From: Actinomadura sp. GC306
GTDB taxonomy: Bacteria; Actinomycetota; Actinomycetes; Streptosporangiales; Streptosporangiaceae
Direction: 5' to 3'
Length of the DNA: 45,021 nucleotides
Assembly (NCBI RefSeq): GCF_004348665.1
Contig: NZ_SMKM01000021.1
Coordinates: 1 to 45,021, forward strand
A model generated the notes under the pieces. It saw only the letters and a program-made list of their open reading frames with translations. It ran no database searches and had not been told where the DNA came from. Below are positions 8,800-18,775 of this stretch, piece by piece; position 1 is the stretch's first letter, and every line of letters starts with the position of its first letter. The translations under genes and the position numbers were made by a program.

Positions 8800-9774
8800 G
8801 TGTCTCGCCCCCATGACCCGCCGCGCCCGCGCCGCCCAAGGCGCACCCTCCCCGCCACGGCTCTGGTGCTCGCCGGGATCGCGGCCGGGCTGACGGGCTG
8901 CGGCGGCGGAGACGGCGGCGCCCCACCCGGCAAGACCGAGGTGACCGCGTCCTTCTACCCGGTGGCCTGGCTGGCGGAGAAGGTCGGCGGCGGCGACGTC
9001 TTCGTCCGGACGCTCACCAGGCCCGGGACCGAGCCCCACGACCTGGAGCTGACGCCACGCCAGGCCGCGGACCTCACGAAGACCGACTTCGCCGTCTACG
9101 TCGGAGGCGTCCAGCCGGCCGTGGACGACGCCGTCCGCCGCCACGCCAAGGACAAGTCCCTCGACGCCGCGAGCGTGGTGAAGACACTGCCCCGGCACAC
9201 GGGGGGAGACGGGCACGGCGACCACGGGCACGGCGACCACGGGCACGAAGAGCCGGACCACGACCCGCACATCTGGCTGGACCCGTCCCGGATGGCCGCG
9301 GTCGCGACCGCCCTCGGCGACCGGCTGGCCAAGGCCGACCCCGGCCACGCCGCCGGCTACCGCGAGCGCGCCGGGTCCACCTCAGCCGAACTCACCGAAC
9401 TCGACCGCGCGTACCGGGACGGCCTGCGCACCTGCGAGCGCCGGGAGATCATCACCGCGCACGCCGCGTTCGGCTACCTCGCCGACCGCTACGAGCTGGA
9501 GCAGATCCCGGTCGCCGGGGTCGACCCGGGCGCCGAGCCGTCGCCCCGGCGGCTGGCCGAGCTGACGCGGCGGGTCTCGGCCACCGGCGCGACGACGGTC
9601 TTCACCGAGACGCTGGTCAGCCCGAAGGTCGCCGAGTCCCTGGCGCGCGCGGCGGGCGTGCGCACCGCCGTGCTCGACCCCGCCGAGGGCGTCGCGGACG
9701 GCTCTTCCGGCGACTACCTGACGATCATGCAGCGGAACCTCCGCACGCTGCGTGCCGCGCTGGAGTGCGCATGA
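8800..9774 (+). CDS. znuA: Zinc ABC transporter substrate-binding lipoprotein
   Basis: 324 residues from GTG 8800. A twin-basic head and hydrophobic stretch end in a lipobox (LTGC), so the protein should be lipid anchored outside the membrane. It is a cluster A-I metal-binding protein: likely ligands are the His in EPHDLELT, the His in DPHIWLDP, the His in TAHAAFGYL and an acidic residue near the C-terminus. A His/Asp/Gly-rich loop (about residues 130-150) precedes the second site, as is typical of zinc- rather than manganese-specific members. An in-frame ATG at 8764 is unlikely because it would place the promoter and Zur box inside the gene. It overlaps znuC by an ATGA junction. Confidence 0.95.
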   Translation: MSRPHDPPRPRRPRRTLPATALVLAGIAAGLTGCGGGDGGAPPGKTEVTASFYPVAWLAEKVGGGDVFVRTLTRPGTEPHDLELTPRQAADLTKTDFAVYVGGVQPAVDDAVRRHAKDKSLDAASVVKTLPRHTGGDGHGDHGHGDHGHEEPDHDPHIWLDPSRMAAVATALGDRLAKADPGHAAGYRERAGSTSAELTELDRAYRDGLRTCERREIITAHAAFGYLADRYELEQIPVAGVDPGAEPSPRRLAELTRRVSATGATTVFTETLVSPKVAESLARAAGVRTAVLDPAEGVADGSSGDYLTIMQRNLRTLRAALECA

Positions 9775-10472
9775 GCGTCCCGCCGTTCGAGATGACCGGC
9801 GCGACCGTCCGGCGCGACGGCCGCGAGGTGCTCGCCGGCATCGACCTGCGGGTCGCGCCGGGCGAGGTGCTCGCCGTCCTCGGGCCTAACGGCTCGGGCA
9901 AGTCCACGCTGGTCAAGGCGCTGCTCGGGCTCGTCCCGCTGGCGGCCGGCCGCACCGAGATCTACGGTGAGCCGCCCGCGCGGTTCCGCGGCTGGCGGCG
10001 GATCGGGTACGTCCCGCAGCGGCTGCCGGCGGGCGGCGGCGTCCCGGCGACCGTCCGGGAGGTCGTGGCGTCCGGGCGGACGGCCCGGCGCTCCCGGTGG
10101 CTGCCCGCGCTGCCCGGGGACCGGGCGGCCGAGCGGGACGCCGTGGACCGCGCCCTGCGGGCGGTGGGCCTCACCGACCGCGCCCGCGACTCGGCCCACC
10201 TGCTGTCGGGCGGCGAGCAGCGGCGCGTGCTGATCGCCCGCGCCCTCGCCGGCGAACCCGACGCCTTCGTGCTGGACGAACCCACCGCGGGCGTGGACAC
10301 CCGCAACCAGGCGGCGCTCGCAGCGGCGCTGCACGAGCTCACCCTCGGCGGGCGCACGGTCGTCCTGGTGGCGCACGAGCTCGGCCCGATGGAGCCGCTG
10401 ATCACCCGCACGATCGAGCTGGGCCAGGGCCGCATCGTCCACGAGACCACGCCGACGGGAAGGCCCGCATGA
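9771..10472 (+). CDS. znuC: Zinc ABC transporter ATP-binding protein
   Basis: 233 residues. Walker A is GPNGSGKST near residue 42, the Q-loop lies in GYVPQRL, the signature is LLSGGEQRR, Walker B is AFVLDEPTAG and the switch His is in LVAHELG. It supplies ATP-driven force to the ZnuB permease. ATG 9771 overlaps the znuA stop (ATGA), so translation is probably coupled. A GTG six bases upstream is possible but would lose the tight overlap. Confidence 0.95.
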   Translation: MSVPPFEMTGATVRRDGREVLAGIDLRVAPGEVLAVLGPNGSGKSTLVKALLGLVPLAAGRTEIYGEPPARFRGWRRIGYVPQRLPAGGGVPATVREVVASGRTARRSRWLPALPGDRAAERDAVDRALRAVGLTDRARDSAHLLSGGEQRRVLIARALAGEPDAFVLDEPTAGVDTRNQAALAAALHELTLGGRTVVLVAHELGPMEPLITRTIELGQGRIVHETTPTGRPA

Positions 10473-11374
10473 GCGAGATGCTGCAGTACCCCTTCATGCG
10501 GGTCGCGCTGGTGATGGCGGTGCTCATCGGGCTGGCGGCGCCCGCGGTGGGCACGTTCCTCGTCCAGCGCAAGCTCTCCCTGCTCGGCGACGGCATCGGC
10601 CACATCGCGCTGACGGGCATCGGGCTCGGCCTGCTCACCAGCACCTCCCCCGTGCTCGGCGCGCTGGTCGTGTCGGTGGTGGGCGCCGCCGCGATCGAGA
10701 TCCTGCGCGCCCGCAGCCGCAGCGGCGCGGACGTCGCGCTGGCCCTGCTGTTCTACGGCGGCCTCGCGGGCGGCGTCATCCTCACCAGCGCGGGCGGCGG
10801 CAGCGGGACGGCCCTGCACGCGTACCTGTTCGGCTCGATCACCAGCGTGACGGTCACCGACCTGTACCTGGTCGCGGGGCTGAGCGCCGCGGTGCTCGGG
10901 ATCGTCGCGCTCTTCGGCCGGGAGATGTTCCTGCTGTGCCAGGACGAGGAGCTGGCGCGCGCGTCCGGGCTGCCCGTCCGGTTCCTCAGCGTGCTGATCG
11001 CCGCGACCGCCGCGGTGACCGTCGTGATCTCGATGCGCGCGATCGGGCTGCTCCTCGTCAGCGCCCTGATGATCGTCCCGGTGGCGGCGGCGCAGCAGCT
11101 CGCCCGCGGATTCCGGGGGACCATGCTGGTGGCCATGGCGGCCGGTGTACTGTCGGCCGTGACGGGCCTGGCGGGCTCCTTTCAGTACGATCTGCCCCCG
11201 GGCCCATCGATCGTGCTGCTGGCGCTGGCGCTGTTCGCGGTCGCGGTCGCCGGGGGCTCGGCGCTGCGCCGCAGGCGCGCGCGGGCCGTCCCGGCCGGGG
11301 CCACCGCCCCCGCCGCGGCCGGCCAGGGCGCCGACACGCGCGTGGACGCCGAGGCGGAGGTGCTAGGGGGATGA
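10469..11374 (+). CDS. znuB: Zinc ABC transporter permease
   Basis: 301 residues with about eight hydrophobic helices, the normal layout of ABC-3 family metal permeases. It shows the family start (MLQYPFMRVALVMAVLIG), FLVQRKLSLLGDGIGHIALTG near residues 30-50 and LFGSITSVT in the middle. A basic, Ala-rich cytoplasmic tail of about 40 residues follows the last helix. ATG 10469 overlaps the znuC stop (ATGA). The long upstream extension of this frame runs antisense-like through znuC and is not coding. Confidence 0.95.
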   Translation: MSEMLQYPFMRVALVMAVLIGLAAPAVGTFLVQRKLSLLGDGIGHIALTGIGLGLLTSTSPVLGALVVSVVGAAAIEILRARSRSGADVALALLFYGGLAGGVILTSAGGGSGTALHAYLFGSITSVTVTDLYLVAGLSAAVLGIVALFGREMFLLCQDEELARASGLPVRFLSVLIAATAAVTVVISMRAIGLLLVSALMIVPVAAAQQLARGFRGTMLVAMAAGVLSAVTGLAGSFQYDLPPGPSIVLLALALFAVAVAGGSALRRRRARAVPAGATAPAAAGQGADTRVDAEAEVLGG

Positions 11375-11757
11375 CGACGTCCCGCCGGAACGCGGTGCGG
11401 CAGGCGCTGGCCGGTTCCGAGGGGTTCCGCAGCGCGCAGGACATCTACGCCGACCTGCGCGCCGACGGTTCCAAGATCGGCCTCACCACGGTGTACCGGG
11501 CGCTGCAGGCCCTCACCGACGCCGGCGAGGTCGACGTGCTGCGCACCGACGAGGGCGAGGCCGTCTACCGGGCCTGCCGCACCGAGGAGCACCACCACCA
11601 CCTGGTGTGCCGCGAGTGCGGCCGGACGGTCGAGGTCGAGGGCCCGGTCGTGGAGCGCTGGGCGGACGCGATCGCCGCCGAGCACGGCTTCGCCGACATA
11701 ACGCACACGGTCGAGGTGTTCGGCACCTGCGCGGACTGCACCCGCAAGGCCCGCTGA
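11371..11757 (+). CDS. zur: Zinc uptake regulator Zur (Fur family)
   Basis: 128 residues. A winged-helix DNA-binding domain (residues 1-75, with SAQDIYADLR and GLTTVYRALQAL) is followed by the dimerisation domain. Metal-binding features are HHHHLVCRECG and the second CxxC in CADCTRKAR, which would hold the structural zinc; further His and Glu residues form the sensing site. ATG 11371 overlaps the znuB stop (ATGA) and has AGGGGG just upstream. Fourth gene of the znu operon. Placing the repressor in the operon behind a Zur box predicts negative feedback. Confidence 0.95.
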   Translation: MTTSRRNAVRQALAGSEGFRSAQDIYADLRADGSKIGLTTVYRALQALTDAGEVDVLRTDEGEAVYRACRTEEHHHHLVCRECGRTVEVEGPVVERWADAIAAEHGFADITHTVEVFGTCADCTRKAR

Positions 11758-11771
11758 CGCTACCTGCGGGT
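11740..11771 (+). terminator. Possible terminator at the end of the znu operon
   Basis: A 7-bp stem (ACCCGCA at 11740 with TGCGGGT at 11765-11771) spans the zur stop codon with an 18-nt loop. The loop is large and the stem overlaps coding sequence, so this is tentative. Confidence 0.35.
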
Positions 11772-11810
11772 TCATGATCCGTCCGTCCCGCGACGTGAAA
11801 GGATCGGGAC

Positions 11811-12236
11811 ATGGCTACGACACGAACCGCTAACGCGCACTGGGAAGGGCCGCTGACCAGCGGCCAGGGGACGGTCTCGCTCGACTCGTCGAAGCTCGGC
11901 ACCTACGACGTGACCTGGCCGGCGCGCTCCGAGGAGCCGAACGGGAAGACCAGCCCCGAGGAGCTCATCGCCGCCGCGCACTCCACCTGCTACTCGATGG
12001 CGCTCTCGCACGGCCTCGCCGGCGCGGGCACGCCGCCGGAGAAGGTGGACACCAAGGCCGAGGTCACGTTCCAGCCGGGCGAGGGCATCACCGGCATCCA
12101 CCTGACGGTCCGGGCCAGCGTCCCCGGCCTGTCCGCGGCCGACTTCGAGAAGGCCGCCCAGGACGCCAAGACGAACTGCCCGGTCAGCAAGGCCCTCACC
12201 GGCACCAAGATCACCCTAGACGCATCCCTGGCCTGA
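11811..12236 (+). CDS. OsmC/Ohr family peroxiredoxin
   Basis: 141 residues, close to the usual length. The two redox cysteines are present: AAHSTCYSMALSH (first, on the long helix) and AKTNCPVSKAL (second). The catalytic Arg/Glu environment is suggested by the N-terminal ANAHWEGPL and by SPEELIAAAH. The family reduces organic hydroperoxides with thiols as donor. The TSPEELIAAAHSTCYSM signature fits OsmC better than OhrA. ATG is preceded by AAAGGATCGGG. It ends 7 bp before a strong shared terminator and is convergent with uppS. Confidence 0.92.
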   Translation: MATTRTANAHWEGPLTSGQGTVSLDSSKLGTYDVTWPARSEEPNGKTSPEELIAAAHSTCYSMALSHGLAGAGTPPEKVDTKAEVTFQPGEGITGIHLTVRASVPGLSAADFEKAAQDAKTNCPVSKALTGTKITLDASLA

Positions 12237-12242
12237 CGGTTC

Positions 12243-12276
12243 CGGGGTTCAGGCGCCTCCGGGCGCCTGAACCCCG
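12243..12276. terminator. Bidirectional terminator overlapping the uppS 3' end
   Basis: A perfect 15-bp stem (12243-12257 with 12262-12276) closes a 4-nt loop. It lies between convergent osmC-like and uppS genes. The uppS stop codon (12249-12251) and its last codons are inside the stem, so coding sequence and terminator are fused. Confidence 0.85.
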
Positions 12277-13055
12277 AACACCGCATTGGGCACAGCGCCG
12301 CCGTAGCGGCGGTCTCTGGAGGCGTAGATCTCGCAGGCGTGCCACAGGTGGCGGCGGTCGAAGTCGGGCCAGAGGGTGTCGAGGAAGACCATCTCGGCGT
12401 ACGCCGACTGCCAGAGCAGGAAGTTGGAGGTGCGCTGCTCCCCCGACGAGCGCAGGAACAGGTCCACGTCGGGGATGCCGGGTTCGTCGAGGTAGCGGGC
12501 GAAGACCTTCTCGGTGATCTTGTCGGGGTTGAGCCGGCCGGCGCGGACGTCCCGGGCGATCGCGGCCGCGGCGTCGGCGATCTCGGCGCGGCCGCCGTAG
12601 TTCACGCAGAACTGCAGGGTGAGGACGTCGTTGCCGCGCGTCATCTCCTCGGCGGTCTCCAGCTCGCTGATGACGCTGCGCCACAGCCGGGGCCGCCGGC
12701 CCGCCCAGCGGACGCGGACGCCCATCGAGTGGAGCTGGTCGCGGCGGCGGCGGATCACGTCGCGGTTGAAGCCCATGAGGAAGCGCACCTCGTCCGGCGA
12801 GCGCTTCCAGTTCTCGGTGGAGAAGGCGTAGGCCGACAGGTACGGGATGCCGAGTTCGATCGCGCCCATGATGACGTCGAAGAGGGAGTCCTCGCCGCGG
12901 GTGTGCCCTTCGGTGCGCGGGAGGCCGCGCTCCTTGGCCCAGCGGCCGTTGCCGTCCATGACGATGGCGACGTGCCGCGGCACCAGTTCCGCGGGGATCG
13001 GGGGCGGGACCGCACCGTCCCGGTGCGGCTCCGGCGGCGAAACGGCCCTGCTCAA
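12249..13055 (-). CDS. uppS: Isoprenyl transferase (undecaprenyl diphosphate synthase family)
   Basis: 268 residues. It condenses isopentenyl diphosphate onto an allylic primer to make the cis-polyprenyl carrier used for peptidoglycan. Family motifs are [19 protein letters not shown] (catalytic Asp plus phosphate-binding residues), [29 protein letters not shown], and [20 protein letters not shown] with FLDTLWPDF near the C-terminus. Z-FPP versus decaprenyl chain length cannot be told from sequence. The TTG start at 13055 overlaps the recO TGA (TTGA) and has GGAG five bases before it, so translation is coupled to recO. Longer in-frame extensions lie inside recO and are rejected. Confidence 0.93.
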   Translation of the reverse strand: MSRAVSPPEPHRDGAVPPPIPAELVPRHVAIVMDGNGRWAKERGLPRTEGHTRGEDSLFDVIMGAIELGIPYLSAYAFSTENWKRSPDEVRFLMGFNRDVIRRRRDQLHSMGVRVRWAGRRPRLWRSVISELETAEEMTRGNDVLTLQFCVNYGGRAEIADAAAAIARDVRAGRLNPDKITEKVFARYLDEPGIPDVDLFLRSSGEQRTSNFLLWQSAYAEMVFLDTLWPDFDRRHLWHACEIYASRDRRYGGAVPNAVFGVQAPGGA

Positions 13056-13858
13056 ACTCTCTCCCTGGGGATGTCGGTGTCGTCGGCCGGTGCCTCCCGG
13101 GCGGGAGCGGCCTCGTCCCGGGACCCGGTGTCGCGCTCCACGTGGCGCAGGGACCGGATCCCGTGTTCCAGGTGCCACTGGAGGTAGGCGGCGACCAGGC
13201 CGCTGGTCTCCATCCGGTGGCGCTGCTCGCTGGCGTCGGCGTACTCCCAGTCGCCGCGCAGCAGCGCCAGCATCAGCGCGAACGTCGGCGGCGCGGGGGT
13301 CGCGGCGCCGGGCCGGCGGCAGTTCGCGCAGACGGCGCCGCCCGCGGCGATGGCGAATCCGCGCAGGCCGCCGCGGACGCCGCAGCGGCAGCACTCGTCG
13401 AGGGCGGGGGCCCAGCCGGCGACCGACAGCGAGCGCAGCAGGAAGGCGTCCAGGACGAGCCGCGGGTCGTGGGTCCGCTCGGCGAGCGTGCGGAGCCCGC
13501 CGACCAGGAGCAGGAACTGCCGCAGGGCGGGCTCGCCCTCCTCGGCGGTGAGCTTCTCCGCGGTCTCCAGCATCGCCGTCCCCGCGGTGTAGCGGGGGTA
13601 GTCGGTGACCAGGGCCTCCCCGTAGGGGCGCAGGGTCTCGGCCTGGGTGATCAGGTCGAGGGAGCGCCGCTCGTACAGCTGGAGGTCGACGTGGGTGAAC
13701 GGCTCCAGCCGGGCCCCGAAGCGGGACTTGGTCTTGCGGACCCCCTTCGCCGCGGCGCGGATCCGGCCGGTGCGCCGGGTCAGCACCGTCACGATGCGGT
13801 CGGCCTCGCCCAGCTTCTGGGTGCGCAGGACGATGCCTTCGTCGCGGTAGAGGGTCAC
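13052..13858 (-). CDS. recO: DNA repair protein RecO
   Basis: 268 residues. An N-terminal OB-fold ([21 protein letters not shown], then [18 protein letters not shown]) is followed by a helical domain. A four-cysteine zinc module sits near residues 150-180 (CCRCGVRGG and CANCRRPG). RecO loads RecA at gaps with RecR and anneals single strands. The GTG at 13858 (VTLYRDEG) matches the usual start; an upstream extension lacks family character. The ribosome site is weak. First gene of the recO-uppS pair, an order widely kept in actinobacteria. Confidence 0.93.
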   Translation of the reverse strand: MTLYRDEGIVLRTQKLGEADRIVTVLTRRTGRIRAAAKGVRKTKSRFGARLEPFTHVDLQLYERRSLDLITQAETLRPYGEALVTDYPRYTAGTAMLETAEKLTAEEGEPALRQFLLLVGGLRTLAERTHDPRLVLDAFLLRSLSVAGWAPALDECCRCGVRGGLRGFAIAAGGAVCANCRRPGAATPAPPTFALMLALLRGDWEYADASEQRHRMETSGLVAAYLQWHLEHGIRSLRHVERDTGSRDEAAPAREAPADDTDIPRERV

Positions 13859-14148
13859 CCGTTCATTCTGACGCACGGCACCGGATGCCCCGGCGGGCGC
13901 CCGGGGCATCTCCCCCGGATCTTCACAAGTCCGTACAGACTATAGCGGTGTGCGGGATAACGATTACATACCGTGACCGGTTTCGGCCGCCGCGTCCGGC
14001 CGGAAGGTGTGGCTTGAACCATCCGGAGCTGGCAGCGTTGGGGCATGAGATGCCCCATCGTCGCGCGGTCCGCGCCGGACGCGCCCCCGCGCGGCGCCGG
14101 GGGCCCGGCCGGGAGCGGATCTCCCCGCGGAGGCGAACGGATGGCGCT

Positions 14149-14400
14149 GTGAGAGTGACGGTCGTCCGCAGCGGCGGATTCGCGGGGATCGAGCGCCGCG
14201 CCGAGTCCGACAGCGCCAGCGACCCGATGCTGGCGCGGCTCGTCGGGCGCGTGGACCTCACGGCGGTCCCGCCCCCTGGCCGAATCCCCGATCAGTTCCT
14301 GTACGAAATCGACATCGACGGCGACCGGACCACGGTCGGCGAGGCCCAGTTGCAGGGCGCCCTCCGGGAGCTCGTCCACCACGTCCTCGGACGCGCATGA
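14149..14400 (+). CDS. Emfourin-family protease inhibitor
   Basis: 83 residues. The N-terminal strand VRVTVVRSGGFAGI, the Arg-rich follow-up, PGRIPDQFLYEIDIDG and the closing helix match the small emfourin fold, known as a slow tight inhibitor of protealysin-type M4 metalloproteases. Members usually sit beside the protease gene; none is in this window, so the target is unknown. GTG 14149 starts exactly at the conserved first strand. GGAGG is 15 nt upstream, which is long, so another start is possible. The longer upstream frame is basic low-complexity sequence. The gap 13859-14148 holds no other gene but includes an AT-richer stretch near 13920-13975 suitable for promoters. Confidence 0.75.
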   Translation: MRVTVVRSGGFAGIERRAESDSASDPMLARLVGRVDLTAVPPPGRIPDQFLYEIDIDGDRTTVGEAQLQGALRELVHHVLGRA

Positions 14401-14405
14401 ACGGA

Positions 14406-14443
14406 CCGGAGGCCCGGCGGCACCGCCACCGGGCCGCCTCCGG
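14406..14443. terminator. Bidirectional hairpin terminator
   Basis: CCGGAGGC (14406-14413) pairs with GCCTCCGG (14436-14443), with additional inner pairing of CCGG-rich segments. It lies between the convergent emfourin and leuA genes. Confidence 0.65.
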
Positions 14444-14452
14444 CCGCGCGGA

Positions 14453-16320
<1,868 letters not shown>

Positions 16321-16408
16321 GAAACCGACGTCCGGATACTGAGACAACGGGGACCTCTTCTGTCTCATGACCAACGGCGCGGAGTCCGTGCGCCATTCCC
16401 CCGCCAGG

Positions 16409-17233
16409 TCAGGGGACGAGCACGGAGAGGCAGGTCACACAGCCGTCGAGGGCCTCGAACTCGCCGATGTCCACGCTCGTGACGCGCCACCCGTCGGCGG
16501 CGAGCCGGGCGGCGGTGCGCGGCGCGGACGCCGCCATCAGGACGTGGTCCGGCCCGAGCACGACGACGTGGGCGCCGGCCGGTTCGCGCGGCACCCGCAG
16601 GCAGGGCAGCACCGAGGTGTCCACCAGCTCCGGCACGCCGATCAGGCCGCCGTCCGGCAGCGCGGTCATCGCCGACTTCAGGTGCAGGCAGCCGCCGAAG
16701 TCCACGGGGACGAGCCGCCGCCCGCCCACGAACCGGGCCAGCTGGCAGATGCCCTCCTCGTTCGTCCGGGTGCCGCGCCCCACGTAGACGGTGTCGCCGG
16801 CCTGGAGCACGTCGCCGCCGTCCAGGGTGCCCGGCGCCTCGATCCGCTCGATCCGCAGGCCGAGCTCCCGCGCGGCGCGCTCCGCGCCGGCGCGCTCGCC
16901 GCGGCGGCGCTCCTCCCCCGAGCGGCCGATGACGGCGACGTCGCCGCAGACGACCAGCGCGTCCTCGATGAAGACGGCGTCGGGCTGGTCGTCGGCGGGG
17001 GCGACCGCCCGTACCCGCCAGCCGGCCGACCGCAGCGCCGCGACGTACGCCTCGTGCTGGCGCGCGGCGAGCGCCACGTCCACGGGGCGGCGGTCGGCGT
17101 GGGTGACGATCCCCTCGGCCAGCCGCGGGCCGGGCGCCCGGACCAGCGCCCGCCCGGCCGCGCCCCCGGCGCCGCGCGTCCGGGCGGCGGGGACCGCTGC
17201 CGCGGCGGGACCCGTGTCGACGACGGGGGTCAT
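16409..17233 (-). CDS. ddaH: Dimethylarginine dimethylaminohydrolase-like amidinohydrolase
   Basis: 274 residues of the guanidino-modifying pentein superfamily. Likely catalytic elements in order are AVFIEDALVV (acidic residue binding the guanidinium), PGTLDGGDVL, CLHLKSAM (catalytic His) and the nucleophile Cys in GCVTCLSV near the C-terminus. DDAH converts methylated arginines to citrulline and dimethylamine; related enzymes act on arginine or other guanidines, so the substrate is inferred. The ATG lies 1 nt after the TGA of the upstream TerB-like gene, with GGGGGCG ahead of it. The two are almost certainly one transcript. The first 25 residues are Ala-rich and may be disordered. Confidence 0.88.
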   Translation of the reverse strand: MTPVVDTGPAAAAVPAARTRGAGGAAGRALVRAPGPRLAEGIVTHADRRPVDVALAARQHEAYVAALRSAGWRVRAVAPADDQPDAVFIEDALVVCGDVAVIGRSGEERRRGERAGAERAARELGLRIERIEAPGTLDGGDVLQAGDTVYVGRGTRTNEEGICQLARFVGGRRLVPVDFGGCLHLKSAMTALPDGGLIGVPELVDTSVLPCLRVPREPAGAHVVVLGPDHVLMAASAPRTAARLAADGWRVTSVDIGEFEALDGCVTCLSVLVP

Positions 17234-17234
17234 G

Positions 17235-17846
17235 TCAGCGCGACGCCCCCTCGGTCGTCACGATCACGCCCAGCGCGTAGGCGGGCGACATGCCGAGCAG
17301 GTCCGCGATGCCGTGCAGCTCCCGCCGCTCCCCCTCGCCGAGCGGCCCGTCCGCGAGCCCGATCCGGACGGCCTGCGCGAGGAACCACTCCTTGGCCTCC
17401 ACGGCGAGCTGCGTCCCGGCGCGGACGACCTCCCGCTCCAGGAACGTGCGCCGCTCCGCGAGGTCGGCGTTGACGGCGGCCTCGTCGTAGCCGGGCTCGC
17501 CGTAGCCGGTCACGATCGCGACGGCGCGGGCGCGGGCCGCCGGGTCGGCGGGGTCGCCGGCGCGCAGCACCAGCGCCGCGGCGGCGCGCATGCCCGCGGC
17601 GAGGGCCTCGGCCAGCTGCCGCGCGGTCGGCGTCCGCAGCGCCGCCACCGGGAAGCGGCCCCGGCACGTGCGGCACTCCACGTCCTCCCGGAGCCGCCAC
17701 AGCGGCACCAGCGGGACGAAGAAGATCGAGAAGCAGCGGCGCCCGGCGCGCCTCCGGAAGGCACGGTCGCCCCCGCACCGCGGGCAGTGGAACGTCCCCT
17801 GGCCGACGGTGCGGGACACCGCCGTAAGGCCGAAAACGAGCAACAC
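17235..17846 (-). CDS. Zinc-ribbon plus TerB-like domain protein
   Basis: 203 residues from GTG 17846, which has GGAGGAGA about 6 nt upstream. The longer in-frame extension starts before this ribosome site and is rejected. The N-terminus is hydrophobic, then a zinc ribbon (CPRCGGD and later CRTCRG, with the hydrophobic FSIFFVPLVPLW between). The C-terminal 120 residues are helical and acidic (TFLEREVV, EWFLAQAVRIGLADG, ERRELHGIADLLGMSP) like the TerB tellurite-resistance fold. TerB-like domains are thought to act at the membrane surface, but function is not known. A TerB-type gene near leuA and era also occurs in Streptomyces as I recall. Confidence 0.75.
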   Translation of the reverse strand: MLLVFGLTAVSRTVGQGTFHCPRCGGDRAFRRRAGRRCFSIFFVPLVPLWRLREDVECRTCRGRFPVAALRTPTARQLAEALAAGMRAAAALVLRAGDPADPAARARAVAIVTGYGEPGYDEAAVNADLAERRTFLEREVVRAGTQLAVEAKEWFLAQAVRIGLADGPLGEGERRELHGIADLLGMSPAYALGVIVTTEGASR

Positions 17847-17947
17847 CGGGGATCTCCTCCCATAACGGACTTCGTTCCAAACTACCGAGCCCCACGGTGC
17901 GACGTGGTCGTACCGGGCAATGCCGTTCATGCATTTACGCTGGGTCC

Positions 17948-18775
17948 ATGACCGGTGACCTGGGTTCCGAAGCGGGCCGCAAGCGGTCGCGCCCGTCCTT
18001 CCTGCCGCCCGTGGACGGTTATCCGCCCGCCGCCGAAGACGTGTGGGAACCCGCCCCCGCCGCCCCGGCGCCCGGGGGCCGGCGCGGCACCGTCTGGATC
18101 GCCGCCACGCTCGCCGCCGCCGCGGTGCTGCTGGTGTCGGCGTTCCTGCCGTGGGCCCACGCGCAGATCATCGTCGAGCTGTTCGGGCGGCCGATCGGCC
18201 GCGACCTCGGCAGCCTCGCGGGCATCGACGCCGACACCACGGTCGTGGCCGTCCCGGTCCTGGCGGTGGCCGCGATCGCGCTCGCCGCCTGGGACCTGAT
18301 CGGGCGGGACGCGCGGATCGGCGCGCTCGCCGCGATCCCCGGCACGCTCGCACTGCTCGTCTGCGGCGTCTTCGTCGTGCGGCTCGGCGACGTCCGCGAC
18401 AACCTTCCCCAGAGCGGCCTGGACTTCGGCTACCAGATCAGCCTGCGGTACGGCTGGTACGTGGCCGTCGTCGCGTCACTGCTGGTGGCGGCGTTCAGCC
18501 TCGCCCGCACCGTCGCCGACCGGACGTCCAGGCCGTCCCAGGGGCGGCCGGAGCAGTACGCGGACCAGCGGTACCCGGACCAGCAGTACCCGGACCAGCA
18601 GTACGCCGAGCAGCGGTACGCAGGCCAGCAGTACCCGGCGCAGCAGTACCCGGACCAGCACCACCGGCCGGCCGAACCGGACGCCGGCTGGCCACAGGAG
18701 GACCAGGCGTGGGGGCGGCCGGCCGGGGACGAACCGTCCGGCGGGCCGGGCGAGCCGAAGCGGGATCAGTCGTAG
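17948..18775 (+). CDS. Four-helix membrane protein with pentapeptide-repeat tail
   Basis: 275 residues. A Pro-rich cytoplasmic head of about 45 residues precedes four predicted helices (VWIAATLAAAAVLLVSAFLP; TTVVAVPVLAVAAIALAAW; IGALAAIPGTLALLVCGVF; GWYVAVVASLLVAAFSL). The tail is hydrophilic, with seven tandem copies of a YxxQQ/R unit. The tail is probably cytoplasmic because an even number of helices returns it to the same side as the head. No domain of known function. The last 10 bp overlap the 3' end of era on the other strand. ATG 17948 has no strong ribosome site. Confidence 0.75.
   Translation: MTGDLGSEAGRKRSRPSFLPPVDGYPPAAEDVWEPAPAAPAPGGRRGTVWIAATLAAAAVLLVSAFLPWAHAQIIVELFGRPIGRDLGSLAGIDADTTVVAVPVLAVAAIALAAWDLIGRDARIGALAAIPGTLALLVCGVFVVRLGDVRDNLPQSGLDFGYQISLRYGWYVAVVASLLVAAFSLARTVADRTSRPSQGRPEQYADQRYPDQQYPDQQYAEQRYAGQQYPAQQYPDQHHRPAEPDAGWPQEDQAWGRPAGDEPSGGPGEPKRDQS
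18557..18661 (+). repeat. Seven 15-bp coding tandem repeats
   Basis: Seven consecutive 15-nt units starting with TAC, consensus TACCCGGACCAGCAG, encode Y-P-D-Q-Q variants. Units 2 and 3 are identical while others differ by one to several bases. Such arrays change length by slippage. Confidence 0.9.

Noticed and set aside
9190..9270. His/Asp/Gly-rich segment as a repeat of interest
   Set aside because: This is the normal metal-binding loop of zinc-specific ZnuA proteins.
18557..18661. Repeat array as a possible CRISPR
   Set aside because: Units are 15 bp, contiguous with no spacers and in frame in a coding gene.
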